From contig CANQJV010000005.1 in assembly GCA_947624295.1 (NCBI GenBank), positions 31,829 to 95,828 of the forward strand: a DNA stretch of 64,000 nt, written 5' to 3'. Position 1 is the stretch's first letter. Every line of letters begins with the position of its first letter. Both the position numbers and the translations under genes were made by a program. Below the pieces are notes generated by a model, which searched no databases, was not told where the DNA came from, and saw only the letters and a program-made list of their open reading frames with translations. The stretch comes from an uncultured Ruminococcus sp. GTDB lineage: Bacteria > Bacillota > Clostridia > Oscillospirales > Ruminococcaceae. Below, one piece after another: positions 52,506 through 60,690 of this stretch.

Positions 52506-53054
52506 ATGAGCAAAAAAATCATAATCTTAAACGGAAGCCCACGTATAAAGGGTAATACATCTGCACTTACTTCTTCATTCAGAAAAGGTGCAGAAAGTGC
52601 GGGTCATACGGTAACGGAATTTTTCCTTGATACAATGAACATCAACGGCTGTAAAGGCTGTTGCGGAGGAGGGAAAGACCCCGCAAGTCCATGTGTACAG
52701 AAAGATGATATGGATAAGATATATCCCATATATAAAGAGGCTGATATTGTTGTACTTGCCTCTCCGCTTTACTACTGGACAATCAGCGGACAACTCAAAT
52801 GTGCATTTGACAGGCTTTTTGCGGTTGCTGAATGCGACCCGGATTACCGTAATCCCAAAAAAGAAAGTATACTTATTATGGCGGCAGAAGGACATGATTT
52901 TGAGGAAAGTGAATACTGGTATGACCGTCTTGAAAAGCACCTCGGCTGGAAAAGTTTAGGTAAAATTCTTTGCGGCAGTGTAATGAATATTGGTGATATT
53001 GACGGAAAACCTGAACTTGATACAGCTTTTGAACTCGGCAAATCAATTATATAA
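52506..53054 (+). CDS. Flavodoxin-like FMN reductase / iron-sulfur flavoprotein family
   Basis: 182 residues. The FMN loop is ILNGSPRIKGNTSAL, followed by the Cys-rich MNINGCKGCCGGGKDPASPC and LASPLYYWTISGQLKCAFDR, typical of NAD(P)H-dependent FMN reductases. It probably reduces flavins, quinones or nitro compounds under HxlR-type control. Cytoplasmic. Ribosome site AAGGAG nine bases upstream. Confidence 0.87.
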   Translation: MSKKIIILNGSPRIKGNTSALTSSFRKGAESAGHTVTEFFLDTMNINGCKGCCGGGKDPASPCVQKDDMDKIYPIYKEADIVVLASPLYYWTISGQLKCAFDRLFAVAECDPDYRNPKKESILIMAAEGHDFEESEYWYDRLEKHLGWKSLGKILCGSVMNIGDIDGKPELDTAFELGKSII

Positions 53055-53120
53055 GTATATTATCCCGATTTTCCGCATATTTTTGTAGTAGTCCAATATA
53101 TTTACAAAAGGAGTACTGCA

Positions 53121-53846
53121 ATGAATAAAGTAAATCGTAAAATATTAGTAGGTACACTTTTTTTCGCCTGTTCAATTTTTGCCATAGGCGGTGCGGCTGT
53201 ATTAAGCGATAAAATCAGTGAAAACGCTGTTCCTGCCTCTGTAATTCAGGAGCAGGAAACGCCTGTTATTATTCTTGATGCAGGTCACGGAGGATTTGAC
53301 GGAGGTTGTGTATCGGTTGAGGGAGTTCCCGAAAAGGGAATAAATCTCAGCATATTGTTGAGAGTAAGGGATTTGCTGGAAATTTCGGGATATGAGGTAG
53401 AAGTAACAAGGGACAGTGATACTTCAATACATGATTCAGGAGTAGAGGGTATTGCGAATCAGAAAAGTTCTGATATGGACAACAGGCTTGAATTATTTAA
53501 CAAATATGATAATGCTGTATGTATTTCAATACACCAGAATCAATTTACAGACCCTGTTTACAATGGAGCACAAATGTTCTATTCCGCAACGGACAGCAGT
53601 AATGAAATGCTTGCAAAGTCACTGCAAAAGAGTTTTCAGGTACTACAGCCAGAAAACAAACGTGAAATAAAGCTATGCGGAAAAGAGTTGTTTTTGTGCT
53701 ACTACAGCGAAAATCCGACTGTTATGGTTGAATGCGGATTTCTTTCGAATCCCGAGGAGGCTGCACTTTTGAATACAGAAGAATATCAGGAAAAAGTAGC
53801 ACTTACTATTTTCAACGGCATAAATGATTTCGTTTCGGGGAAATAA
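53121..53846 (+). CDS. cwlD: N-acetylmuramoyl-L-alanine amidase (Amidase_3, CwlD-like)
   Basis: 241 residues with one N-terminal signal or anchor helix (LVGTLFFACSIFAIGGAAVL). Amidase_3 zinc and catalytic residues are in LDAGHGGFDGG, VSIEG-like SVEGVPEKGIN, ISIHQN and MVECGFLSNPEEA. Length and single-domain form resemble CwlD, which trims spore-cortex peptidoglycan with PdaA for germination; a vegetative amidase role is possible. Followed by a terminator. Confidence 0.82.
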   Translation: MNKVNRKILVGTLFFACSIFAIGGAAVLSDKISENAVPASVIQEQETPVIILDAGHGGFDGGCVSVEGVPEKGINLSILLRVRDLLEISGYEVEVTRDSDTSIHDSGVEGIANQKSSDMDNRLELFNKYDNAVCISIHQNQFTDPVYNGAQMFYSATDSSNEMLAKSLQKSFQVLQPENKREIKLCGKELFLCYYSENPTVMVECGFLSNPEEAALLNTEEYQEKVALTIFNGINDFVSGK

Positions 53847-53863
53847 ATAAATCATATAATAAA

Positions 53864-53898
53864 TGGCTTTGTGATTCAGACAAAGCCGTTTTTTTTTA
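53864..53898 (+). terminator. Terminator of the amidase gene
   Basis: TGGCTTTGT-gattcag-ACAAAGCCG followed by TTTTTTTTT. Confidence 0.9.
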
Positions 53899-53907
53899 TT
53901 AAAATTC

Positions 53908-53936
53908 TTGCAATATAATAAATAATATGTTATAAT
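53908..53936 (+). promoter_or_regulatory. Promoter of the SLOG gene
   Basis: TTGCAA, 17 bp, TATAAT with an extended TG (ATGTTATAAT). Confidence 0.75.
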
Positions 53937-53967
53937 TATTATATGCTGATTACAGGAGTAATTTACC

Positions 53968-54462
53968 ATGACAAAAATATGCTTTACAGGTCATAGAAAA
54001 ATCACGGATTTTCATGATACAACGAGAAAATTGATTGAACTCCTTGAAAATCTGATAAATCAGGGTGCGGAGGAATTTTATACAGGCGGTGCGCTTGGAT
54101 TTGACACATTATGTGCGCTTGCCGTTATCAATCTCAAGCACATTCACCCACAAATAAAACTCAATCTTATATTGCCGTGTGCAGATGCGAAACAGACTGA
54201 AAACTGGAGTATCACTCAAAAAGAAACTTTCAACAAAATTCTTTCCGTAGCCGATACAGTTGAATACATATCCGAAAGTTACACAAAAGACTGTATGATG
54301 TTGAGAAATGCCCGTCTTGTTGAACTTTCAGACTGTTGTGTGTGCTATTATAAAGAAAAGTACATATCAGGTACAGGGCAGACTATCAGAATGGCGCAGA
54401 AAAAGGGGATTGATATATATAACATTGCAAAGGATATTGATTTTTTTGTAAAAATATGTTAG
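53968..54462 (+). CDS. SLOG-domain protein (DUF1273/YpsA family)
   Basis: 164 residues, Rossmann-like. Nucleotide motifs are CFTGHRKI at the start and FYTGGALGFDTLCALAVI, with LILPCADAKQTENW and SGTGQTIRMAQ later. SLOG proteins bind nucleotide-derived ligands; some are linked to ADP-ribose or cytokinin-like signals and others, such as YpsA, affect cell division. Cytoplasmic, single gene, followed by a MITE-like insertion. Confidence 0.85.
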   Translation: MTKICFTGHRKITDFHDTTRKLIELLENLINQGAEEFYTGGALGFDTLCALAVINLKHIHPQIKLNLILPCADAKQTENWSITQKETFNKILSVADTVEYISESYTKDCMMLRNARLVELSDCCVCYYKEKYISGTGQTIRMAQKKGIDIYNIAKDIDFFVKIC

Positions 54463-54475
54463 AATACTTATATTA

Positions 54476-54574
54476 GGGTACCTCTAAAAACCTCCAATTT
54501 TGACAAAAATAAGCACTGCTTTCCCCTATTTTACGTTGACAAAAAATTAAAAAATAGAGTTTTTAGAGGTTGCC
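54476..54574. mobile_element. 99-bp MITE with inverted ends and 4-bp target duplication
   Basis: Left end GGGTACCTCTAAAAAC and right end (reverse complement) GGCAACCTCTAAAAAC match in 14 of 16. Flanking ATTA on both sides (54472-54475 and 54575-54578) is a target duplication. No reading frame inside. The CCTCTAAAAAC ends are IS5-family-like; a parent transposase is not in the window. Confidence 0.75.
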
Positions 54575-54603
54575 ATTAAATAATAAGAAAGGATAAAAAA
54601 GTT

Positions 54604-56874
54604 ATGGATATTAATAAAACACTTGCGCAGGAATTTTCTTTAAGGCAGGAACAGGTTGACAATACTGTTGAACTTATTGATGACGGTGCAACAATACCAT
54701 TCATTGCACGTTACCGTAAAGAAAAAACAGGCTCTCTTGATGACCAGATTCTGCGTGAACTTTCCGACAGGCTTACCTACCTCCGTAATCTCGAAAAACG
54801 TAAGGAAGAAGTACGAAATGCCATTACAGAACAGGAGAAAATGACCCCTGAAATTGAAAACGCTATTTCTTCCGCACTTACTTTAGTGGAAGTAGAGGAC
54901 ATTTACAGACCGTTTAAGCCTAAACGCCGTACACGTGCAAGCATTGCGAGGGAAAAAGGTCTTGAACCGCTTGCTGAACTCATAATGGCGCAGGATAACG
55001 CAACAAATCCCGAAGAAAAAGCCGTTGAATTTGTTGATGCCGAAAAAGGTGTTGACGACGTGAAATCAGCGATTCAAGGGGCACTTGATATAATTGCCGA
55101 AGATATTTCGGACGATGCGGACGTGCGTAAAAAGCTCCGTACATCAGCAGGTGAAAAGGGTGTTATCGTGTGCAAACCGTCTGACCCTGAAGCTGAAAGC
55201 GTATATATGAATTACTACGAATATACTGAACCCGTTGCAAAAGTAATGAATCATCGTGTACTTGCGCTTGACAGAGGTGAAAAAGAAGGATTCCTTAAAG
55301 TTTCACTCACGCTTGACGACTCAATTGCAACAGATATTATTTTAGGCAAATATGTCAAATCAAATAACGCTTGCGGTGAACTCGTCCGCACTGCCGCTGA
55401 AGACAGTTACAAAAGGCTTATTTTCCCGTCAATTGAGCGTGAAGTGCGTTCCGAAATGACATCGAAAGCGGCTGAAGAATCAATAAAAGTATTCGCATCT
55501 AATCTCCGTCAGTTGCTTATGCAGGCACCGTTGAAAAACAGCGTTATTCTTGGACTTGACCCCGGTTACAGGACAGGCTGTAAAGTTGCCGTAATTGATG
55601 CTACAGGCAAAGTGCTTGACACAACTGTTATATATGTTACTCATTCAAAAGCTGAATATGAACAGTCGAAAAATAAAATAAAAGATTTGATTGCAAAGCA
55701 TGGCATAACTGTAATATCAATCGGTAACGGTACAGCCTCCCGTGAAACAGAACAGTTTGCGGCTGAAGTCATAAAGGAAATTCCGCAGAAAGTCAGTTAT
55801 ATGGTTGTAAGCGAAGCAGGTGCGTCAGTTTACTCCGCATCTAAACTTGCAGCTGAAGAATTTCCTGACTACGACGTATCACTCAGAAGTGCGGTATCAA
55901 TTGCAAGAAGATTGCAGGACCCTCTTGCTGAACTTGTAAAAATTGAGCCGAAAGCAATGGGTGTAGGGCAGTATCAACACGATATGCCTCCTGCACGTAT
56001 GAATGAGGCACTTTCGGGAGTTGTTGAGGATTGTGTGAACTCCGTCGGCGTTGACCTGAATACAGCATCTCATTCGCTTTTATCGTATATTGCAGGTATC
56101 AATTCAGCTGTTGCGAAAAATATTGTTGCTTACCGTGAGGAAAACGGCAGATTCACGGACAGGAAAGAACTCCTGAAAGTACCTAAATTGGGCAAAAAAG
56201 CGTTTGAACAGTGTGCGGGATTCCTCAGAGTGCGTGACGGTAAAAATCCGCTTGACAATACAGCAGTACACCCTGAAAGTTACGAAACAGCAACAGCACT
56301 CCTTAACGAATGCGGTTTTACACTTGCCGATATTTCGGGGAATGGTGCTGTCGGAATTTCGCAGAAAGCGGAATCTGTCGGCATTGAAAAAATAAGCGAA
56401 AAATCGGGCATAGGCGTGCCGACACTCACCGACATCATAAAAGAACTCGAAAAGCCGGGACGTGATTTGCGTGACGAACTTCCTCCGCCGTTACTCCGCA
56501 GCGGTGACGTTATGGAAATAAAAGACCTTAAAGTTGGCATGGAACTTGTCGGAACTGTCCGCAATATAATTGACTTTGGCGCATTTGTTGACATTGGCGT
56601 ACACGAGGACGGACTTGTCCATATATCGCAGATTTGTGCAGGATACATCAAACATCCGCTTGAAGCTGTAAAAGTCGGACAAATCGTGAAAGTACGAGTT
56701 ATTGACGTTGACGTAAAACGCAGCAGAATTTCGCTTACAATGAGGCTTGATGATGAGGCTGAGAAAAAGGCAAAGAAAAATCATAACAGCCGTCCCAAAA
56801 ATAAAAAGAATGAGAAAAAGGGTTTTGATGCAACGAAAATCCATAACAGTGCATTCAAAATCAAGCAGAAGTAA
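54604..56874 (+). CDS. tex: Tex-family S1 RNA-binding transcription accessory protein
   Basis: 756 residues, cytoplasmic. Tex N-terminal helices (DDGATIPFIARYRKEKTGSL), a YqgF-like nuclease-fold domain (SVILGLDPGYRTGCKVAVID), helix-hairpin-helix repeats (NTASHSLLSYIAGINSAVAK and VPKLGKKAFEQCAGFLRV) and a C-terminal S1 domain (GTVRNIIDFGAFVDIGVHED). A Lys-rich tail ends it. Tex binds RNA and affects transcription and stress tolerance. Length and order are normal. Confidence 0.95.
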   Translation: MDINKTLAQEFSLRQEQVDNTVELIDDGATIPFIARYRKEKTGSLDDQILRELSDRLTYLRNLEKRKEEVRNAITEQEKMTPEIENAISSALTLVEVEDIYRPFKPKRRTRASIAREKGLEPLAELIMAQDNATNPEEKAVEFVDAEKGVDDVKSAIQGALDIIAEDISDDADVRKKLRTSAGEKGVIVCKPSDPEAESVYMNYYEYTEPVAKVMNHRVLALDRGEKEGFLKVSLTLDDSIATDIILGKYVKSNNACGELVRTAAEDSYKRLIFPSIEREVRSEMTSKAAEESIKVFASNLRQLLMQAPLKNSVILGLDPGYRTGCKVAVIDATGKVLDTTVIYVTHSKAEYEQSKNKIKDLIAKHGITVISIGNGTASRETEQFAAEVIKEIPQKVSYMVVSEAGASVYSASKLAAEEFPDYDVSLRSAVSIARRLQDPLAELVKIEPKAMGVGQYQHDMPPARMNEALSGVVEDCVNSVGVDLNTASHSLLSYIAGINSAVAKNIVAYREENGRFTDRKELLKVPKLGKKAFEQCAGFLRVRDGKNPLDNTAVHPESYETATALLNECGFTLADISGNGAVGISQKAESVGIEKISEKSGIGVPTLTDIIKELEKPGRDLRDELPPPLLRSGDVMEIKDLKVGMELVGTVRNIIDFGAFVDIGVHEDGLVHISQICAGYIKHPLEAVKVGQIVKVRVIDVDVKRSRISLTMRLDDEAEKKAKKNHNSRPKNKKNEKKGFDATKIHNSAFKIKQK

Positions 56875-56909
56875 AAAATATTAACAGAGTGCGGAATTAC
56901 TGTAATATA

Positions 56910-57080
56910 TAAAGGCAACACCGTACAGAACTTACAATAAAAATGTACAATCATATTTTTCGCAAAATTGTATAAAAACAATATGTCTTAACTGACATTC
57001 AATAAAGAATTTTTGTACAAAATAACGAAAAGTGCAATCAAATTTGTCATAAGATTTACTTTGTATGATGTTGCCTTAGT
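56910..57080. mobile_element. MITE-like element with AAGGCAACACCG ends
   Basis: Left end AAGGCAACACCGTACA and right end, reverse complement, AAGGCAACATCATACA match in 13 of 16 over a 170-base AT-rich body without a gene. The left end resembles the short insert at 15107 (AAGGCAACACCGCACA). It lies between tex and the Sel1 gene. A target duplication is not clear. Confidence 0.6.
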
Positions 57081-57115
57081 ATAACTCCGCATTCTAATAA
57101 GAAAGGAGTGATTGT

Positions 57116-57760
57116 ATGGCTGATGATGTAATACAGGATTTGAAAGATTTAGTCAATATGATTAACTTGAAATTCAGTGCAAAAGAAAAGTTTCAGATGG
57201 GCGACAATCATTTCTACGGCAAAAACGGCACTGCATACGACCGTGAAAAAGCATTCAAATGGTTTCTTTTGTCCGCTGAAGAAGGCAATGCAGAAGCGCA
57301 AAACGCTGTAAGTATGTGTTACCTTGACGGCATAGGTACGCTCAGGAATCCCGAACTTGCGTTTGAATGGTGCAGTAAATCGGCTGAACAGGGGCTTGTG
57401 ACAGCACAATTCAATCTTGCGTACCTCTATGAACGTGGGCTTGGTACTGAACAAGATTTAGAAAAATCATTTTACTATTACAGGAAATCCGCTGAACAAG
57501 GAAATGCTATGGCGCAAAATATGCTTGGCGGTTGTTACTACAGCGGAAAAGGTACTGAAAAAAATTTCGGGAAAGCGTTTGAGTGGTTTAAGAAATCGGC
57601 TGAACAGGGTGATGTTCAGGCGCAATATAATGTTGCATCGTGTTACAGGTGCGGTCTTGGAACTGAAAAAGATTTGCTTGAGGCTGTTTACTGGTACATA
57701 TTGTCGTATAAACAGGGTTACGCAAAAGCTGAAACGGCTCTGAAAAGTATGCTGAAATAA
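57116..57760 (+). CDS. Sel1-like repeat protein
   Basis: 214 residues with four to five Sel1 (TPR-like) repeats from about residue 35: AFKWFLLSAEEGNAEAQNAV, AFEWCSKSAEQGLVTAQFNL, SFYYYRKSAEQGNAMAQNML, AFEWFKKSAEQGDVQAQYNV and AVYWYILSYKQGYAKAE. These make an adaptor surface for protein partners. No signal peptide; partner unknown. Ribosome site AAAGGAG seven bases before the ATG. Confidence 0.9.
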   Translation: MADDVIQDLKDLVNMINLKFSAKEKFQMGDNHFYGKNGTAYDREKAFKWFLLSAEEGNAEAQNAVSMCYLDGIGTLRNPELAFEWCSKSAEQGLVTAQFNLAYLYERGLGTEQDLEKSFYYYRKSAEQGNAMAQNMLGGCYYSGKGTEKNFGKAFEWFKKSAEQGDVQAQYNVASCYRCGLGTEKDLLEAVYWYILSYKQGYAKAETALKSMLK

Positions 57761-57788
57761 AATTTTATAAATAATTCACAAAAAAGAC

Positions 57789-57817
57789 TTGAAATTACAA
57801 GCAAAATATGATATAAT
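57789..57817 (+). promoter_or_regulatory. Promoter of the HD-GH13 operon
   Basis: TTGAAA, 17 bp, TATAAT with an extended TG (ATGATATAAT). Confidence 0.75.
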
Positions 57818-57852
57818 TATTTGTAATTATGTTTTGGAAAGGATTGATTTAT

Positions 57853-58449
57853 TTGACTGCAAAAGAAGAATTTATTTCCATATATAACGAGAATATTAAG
57901 CGCAAAGGTGCTGACAAGTTATTGGAATACCTCAAAAAATCAGACTTTTTTACAGCTCCATGCAGTACACGCTATCACGGCGCATATGAAGGCGGACTTG
58001 TTGAGCATAGTGTCAACGTGTACCATTGCCTGAAAGATTACCTTTCACGCCCACGCACGAAAGAACTGTACAATATGAATTTCACTGACGAAACAATTGC
58101 TATTGTCGCACTTCTCCACGATGTCTGCAAAGTGGACTTCTATACAACAGAATTACGCAACAGGAAAAATGATGAAACAGGTAAATGGGAAAAGTACCCT
58201 GTTTTCACTATAAATGACCAGTTACCATATGGACACGGTGAAAAATCAGTGTATATAATTTCAGGATTTCTTTACGGTGAGGGCAGATTAACACGTGATG
58301 AGGCGTGTGCAATCCGTTGGCATATGGGATTTTCAGGACCTGAGGACCAAAATACTATCGGAAAAGCTCTTGAAATGTATCCGCTTGCATTTGCCCTGCA
58401 CGTTGCTGATATGGAGGCAACTTACTTTATAGAGGGAAGTAAAAAATAA
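57853..58449 (+). CDS. HD-domain phosphohydrolase
   Basis: 198 residues. HD motif: EGGLVEHSVNVYHCL (first His), VALLHDVCKVDF (His-Asp) and later RWHMGFSG and LHVADMEATY (metal His/Asp). Family members hydrolyse nucleotides or phosphate esters; the substrate is unknown. The TTG start is nine bases after AAAGGA; the ATG eight codons upstream precedes that site. It is linked to the GH13 gene 27 bases downstream. Confidence 0.83.
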   Translation: MTAKEEFISIYNENIKRKGADKLLEYLKKSDFFTAPCSTRYHGAYEGGLVEHSVNVYHCLKDYLSRPRTKELYNMNFTDETIAIVALLHDVCKVDFYTTELRNRKNDETGKWEKYPVFTINDQLPYGHGEKSVYIISGFLYGEGRLTRDEACAIRWHMGFSGPEDQNTIGKALEMYPLAFALHVADMEATYFIEGSKK

Positions 58450-58476
58450 TTATATATTAAAGGAGAATTTTTAACT

Positions 58477-60087
58477 ATGAACTGGTATGACAACGCCATT
58501 ATTTACCACATTTATCCGCTCGGCTTTTGCGGAGCCCCAAAATTCAACGATTTCAGCAATGATGAAGTTACATATCGCCTTGACAAAGTCATTGAGTGGA
58601 TTCCGCATCTCAAAGAAATGAATGTTGATGCGGTTTATTTCGGACCTGTATTTGAATCAGTCGAACACGGCTATGATACGGTTGATTATAAGAAAATTGA
58701 CCGCAGACTCGGCGATAATAATTCTTTCAAGCGCATATGCGATGAACTCCATAACGCAGGCATAAGAGTAATTCTTGACGGTGTATTCAACCATGTCGGC
58801 AGGAAATTCCCGCAATTTGTTGATATTCAGGAGAAAATGCAGGGTTCAGGCTATTGCGACTGGTTTCAGAATCTCAACTTCGGCGGACAATCACCTTGCG
58901 GAGACCCTTTCTGGTATGAGGGCTGGAATGGTCATTATAACCTTGTCAAGCTCAATCTCCGTAATGTAGGCGTATGTGACCATATTATCGATGCTGTAAA
59001 TTACTGGATTGAATTTTTCGGTATTGACGGCATAAGATTTGATGCAGCTGACTGTATTGACTTCAATTTCTTCAAGAGAATACGTGATTTCTGTAAAGGC
59101 AAAAAACGTGATTTCTGGCTTATGGGCGAAATTATCCACGGTGACTATAACAGATGGGCAAATCCCGAAATGCTTGACAGCGTAACGAATTACGAGTGTT
59201 ATAAGGGAATATATTCCTCACATAATGACAAGAATTACTATGAAATAGATTACTCTATCAACCGTCAGTCAGGCGCAAACGGTGGTATATACAGGAATAT
59301 CAACCTCTATAATTTTGTTGACAACCACGATGTAAACAGGCTTGCAAGTACTGTCACAAATCAGGCGCATTTACCGCTTATATACACACTCCTGTACACA
59401 ATGCCCGGTATTCCATCAATTTACTACGGAAGTGAGTACGGTGTCCGTGGACGCAAGGAAAATAATTCCGATGACGGTTTACGTCCGTGCCTCTACCTTG
59501 CCGATATGGAACGTGAAAATACCGGACTTTATAAGCACATCGTGAAATTAGGACGTATTTACCGTGCTTATCCTGCACTCAGAACAGGTACTTATGAGAG
59601 ATTGCAGATTACAAATCAACAGCTTCTTTTCAAGAAAACTCTTGGCGAACAGACAGTATATATTGCACTCAACCTTGCTGATTACCAGTATGATTTCAAT
59701 TTCCAGACACATCTTCCTGCACTTGTTGACGTACTCAGTTCTAATCAGGTTGACGTAAGCAACGGCAATGCACATATAAATATGCCTCCATTCTCATCAA
59801 TGATTATTGTATCAGACGATATTGTCAATACAATTTCGAACGAAAACACAAGTATTACTACAGATAACAGCGATGTTGAAACAGAAGTTGTAATCGGTGC
59901 AAGGTATCGTCACTACAAAGGCGGAGAATACGAGGTAATTACTACAGCACGCCACAGCGAAAATAATGAGGAACTTGTAATTTACAGGAAAATCGGCGGT
60001 GACGAATCCGTATGGGCAAGACCGAAAGCTATTTTCTGCGGTAAAGCAGGCGACGGTACTGTAAGAAGATTTGTGAAAATCAGCTAA
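58477..60087 (+). CDS. Intracellular GH13 glycosidase fused to a C-terminal DUF1653 domain
   Basis: 536 residues, no signal peptide. The GH13 barrel has DGVFNHVG, nucleophile Asp189 (GIRFDAADC), acid/base Glu218 (MGEIIHGDY) and Asp285 (FVDNHDVNR). It acts on alpha-glucans or maltodextrins in the cytoplasm, perhaps trimming imported malto-oligosaccharides. After a Ser/Thr/Asn linker, residues about 470-536 (ARYRHYKGGEYEVITTARHS and VWARPKAIFCG) form a DUF1653 domain, usually a stand-alone protein. The fusion is unusual. It shares a transcript with the HD gene and ends in a terminator. Confidence 0.88.
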   Translation: MNWYDNAIIYHIYPLGFCGAPKFNDFSNDEVTYRLDKVIEWIPHLKEMNVDAVYFGPVFESVEHGYDTVDYKKIDRRLGDNNSFKRICDELHNAGIRVILDGVFNHVGRKFPQFVDIQEKMQGSGYCDWFQNLNFGGQSPCGDPFWYEGWNGHYNLVKLNLRNVGVCDHIIDAVNYWIEFFGIDGIRFDAADCIDFNFFKRIRDFCKGKKRDFWLMGEIIHGDYNRWANPEMLDSVTNYECYKGIYSSHNDKNYYEIDYSINRQSGANGGIYRNINLYNFVDNHDVNRLASTVTNQAHLPLIYTLLYTMPGIPSIYYGSEYGVRGRKENNSDDGLRPCLYLADMERENTGLYKHIVKLGRIYRAYPALRTGTYERLQITNQQLLFKKTLGEQTVYIALNLADYQYDFNFQTHLPALVDVLSSNQVDVSNGNAHINMPPFSSMIIVSDDIVNTISNENTSITTDNSDVETEVVIGARYRHYKGGEYEVITTARHSENNEELVIYRKIGGDESVWARPKAIFCGKAGDGTVRRFVKIS

Positions 60088-60100
60088 AACAAATAACAAA

Positions 60101-60127
60101 ACAGGAGCGTTACAGCTCCTGTTTTTT
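60101..60127 (+). terminator. Terminator of the HD-GH13 operon
   Basis: ACAGGAGC-gttaca-GCTCCTGT followed by TTTTTT. Confidence 0.85.
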
Positions 60128-60129
60128 AT

Positions 60130-60286
60130 ACTCACCTCTATTGCAAATGTTAGTAATAGTGTTTAATAAAATTTTTGTCAATCAAGGAAGAAACCTGAAA
60201 GCATACTGACGTATGGTGAAGGTTTCTGACGCAGAGTGACGGAAATTATATCAGCAATATTGCTGATATTTGTAATAGAGGTGAGT
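60130..60286 (+). promoter_or_regulatory. Structured leader region with long inverted arms and nested hairpins
   Basis: ACTCACCTCTATTGCAAAT and ATTTGTAATAGAGGTGAGT are complementary in 18 of 19. Between them lie GAAACCT...CATAC-tgac-GTATG...AGGTTTC and ATCAGCAATATTGCTGAT. A promoter (TTGCAA, 17 bp, TAATAA, 60141-60169) starts inside the left arm. The right arm contains the GAGGTGAG ribosome site of the next small gene. I do not recognise a named riboswitch. Confidence 0.55.
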
Positions 60287-60289
60287 ACA

Positions 60290-60520
60290 ATGAATATTTT
60301 TATTAAATCCGTCTATAATATTATCACGGAGTTAGACTCCGATAAACGAAAGGCGGTCAATAAAATGAGCCACAAGAAAAAGTCAACTCAGACAACAACA
60401 GATACCACCAAAAGCAACAAATTCACTGATAAATCCGACAGCAAAAGCTGGAGCGATAAATCAGGCAACAACAGCTATACAGATAAATCTGACAGCGATT
60501 CACAAAACTACTCTGATTAA
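60290..60520 (+). CDS. Small polar Ser/Asp/Lys-rich protein
   Basis: 76 residues from the first ATG (GAGGTGAG four bases before it), or 51 from an internal ATG (MSHKKKSTQTTTD) with AAAGGCGG upstream. The second half repeats (F/Y)TDKSDS: NKFTDKSDSKSWSDKSGNNS and YTDKSDSDSQNYSD. No hydrophobic core, so disordered. Small hydrophilic proteins of this kind occur in spore-formers, but no family is assigned. It lies behind the structured leader and is closed by a terminator. Confidence 0.6.
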   Translation: MNIFIKSVYNIITELDSDKRKAVNKMSHKKKSTQTTTDTTKSNKFTDKSDSKSWSDKSGNNSYTDKSDSDSQNYSD

Positions 60521-60528
60521 AGCGACTA

Positions 60529-60556
60529 AATCCCCGATTTATTTCGGGGATTTTTT
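60529..60556 (+). terminator. Terminator of the small polar protein gene
   Basis: AATCCCCGA-tttatt-TCGGGGATT followed by TTTT. Confidence 0.9.
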
Positions 60557-60690
60557 CTTGAAAAAATCAGGATTATCTAACGTAAAACAGCCGTTTTTGA
60601 GAAAAGAACATGATTTTTTTCGTGAAATGGTATACTTGTACAGCCTTTTGAATATACTTTTACAAAGCATTTTTTCAGGAGGTCACTTTT

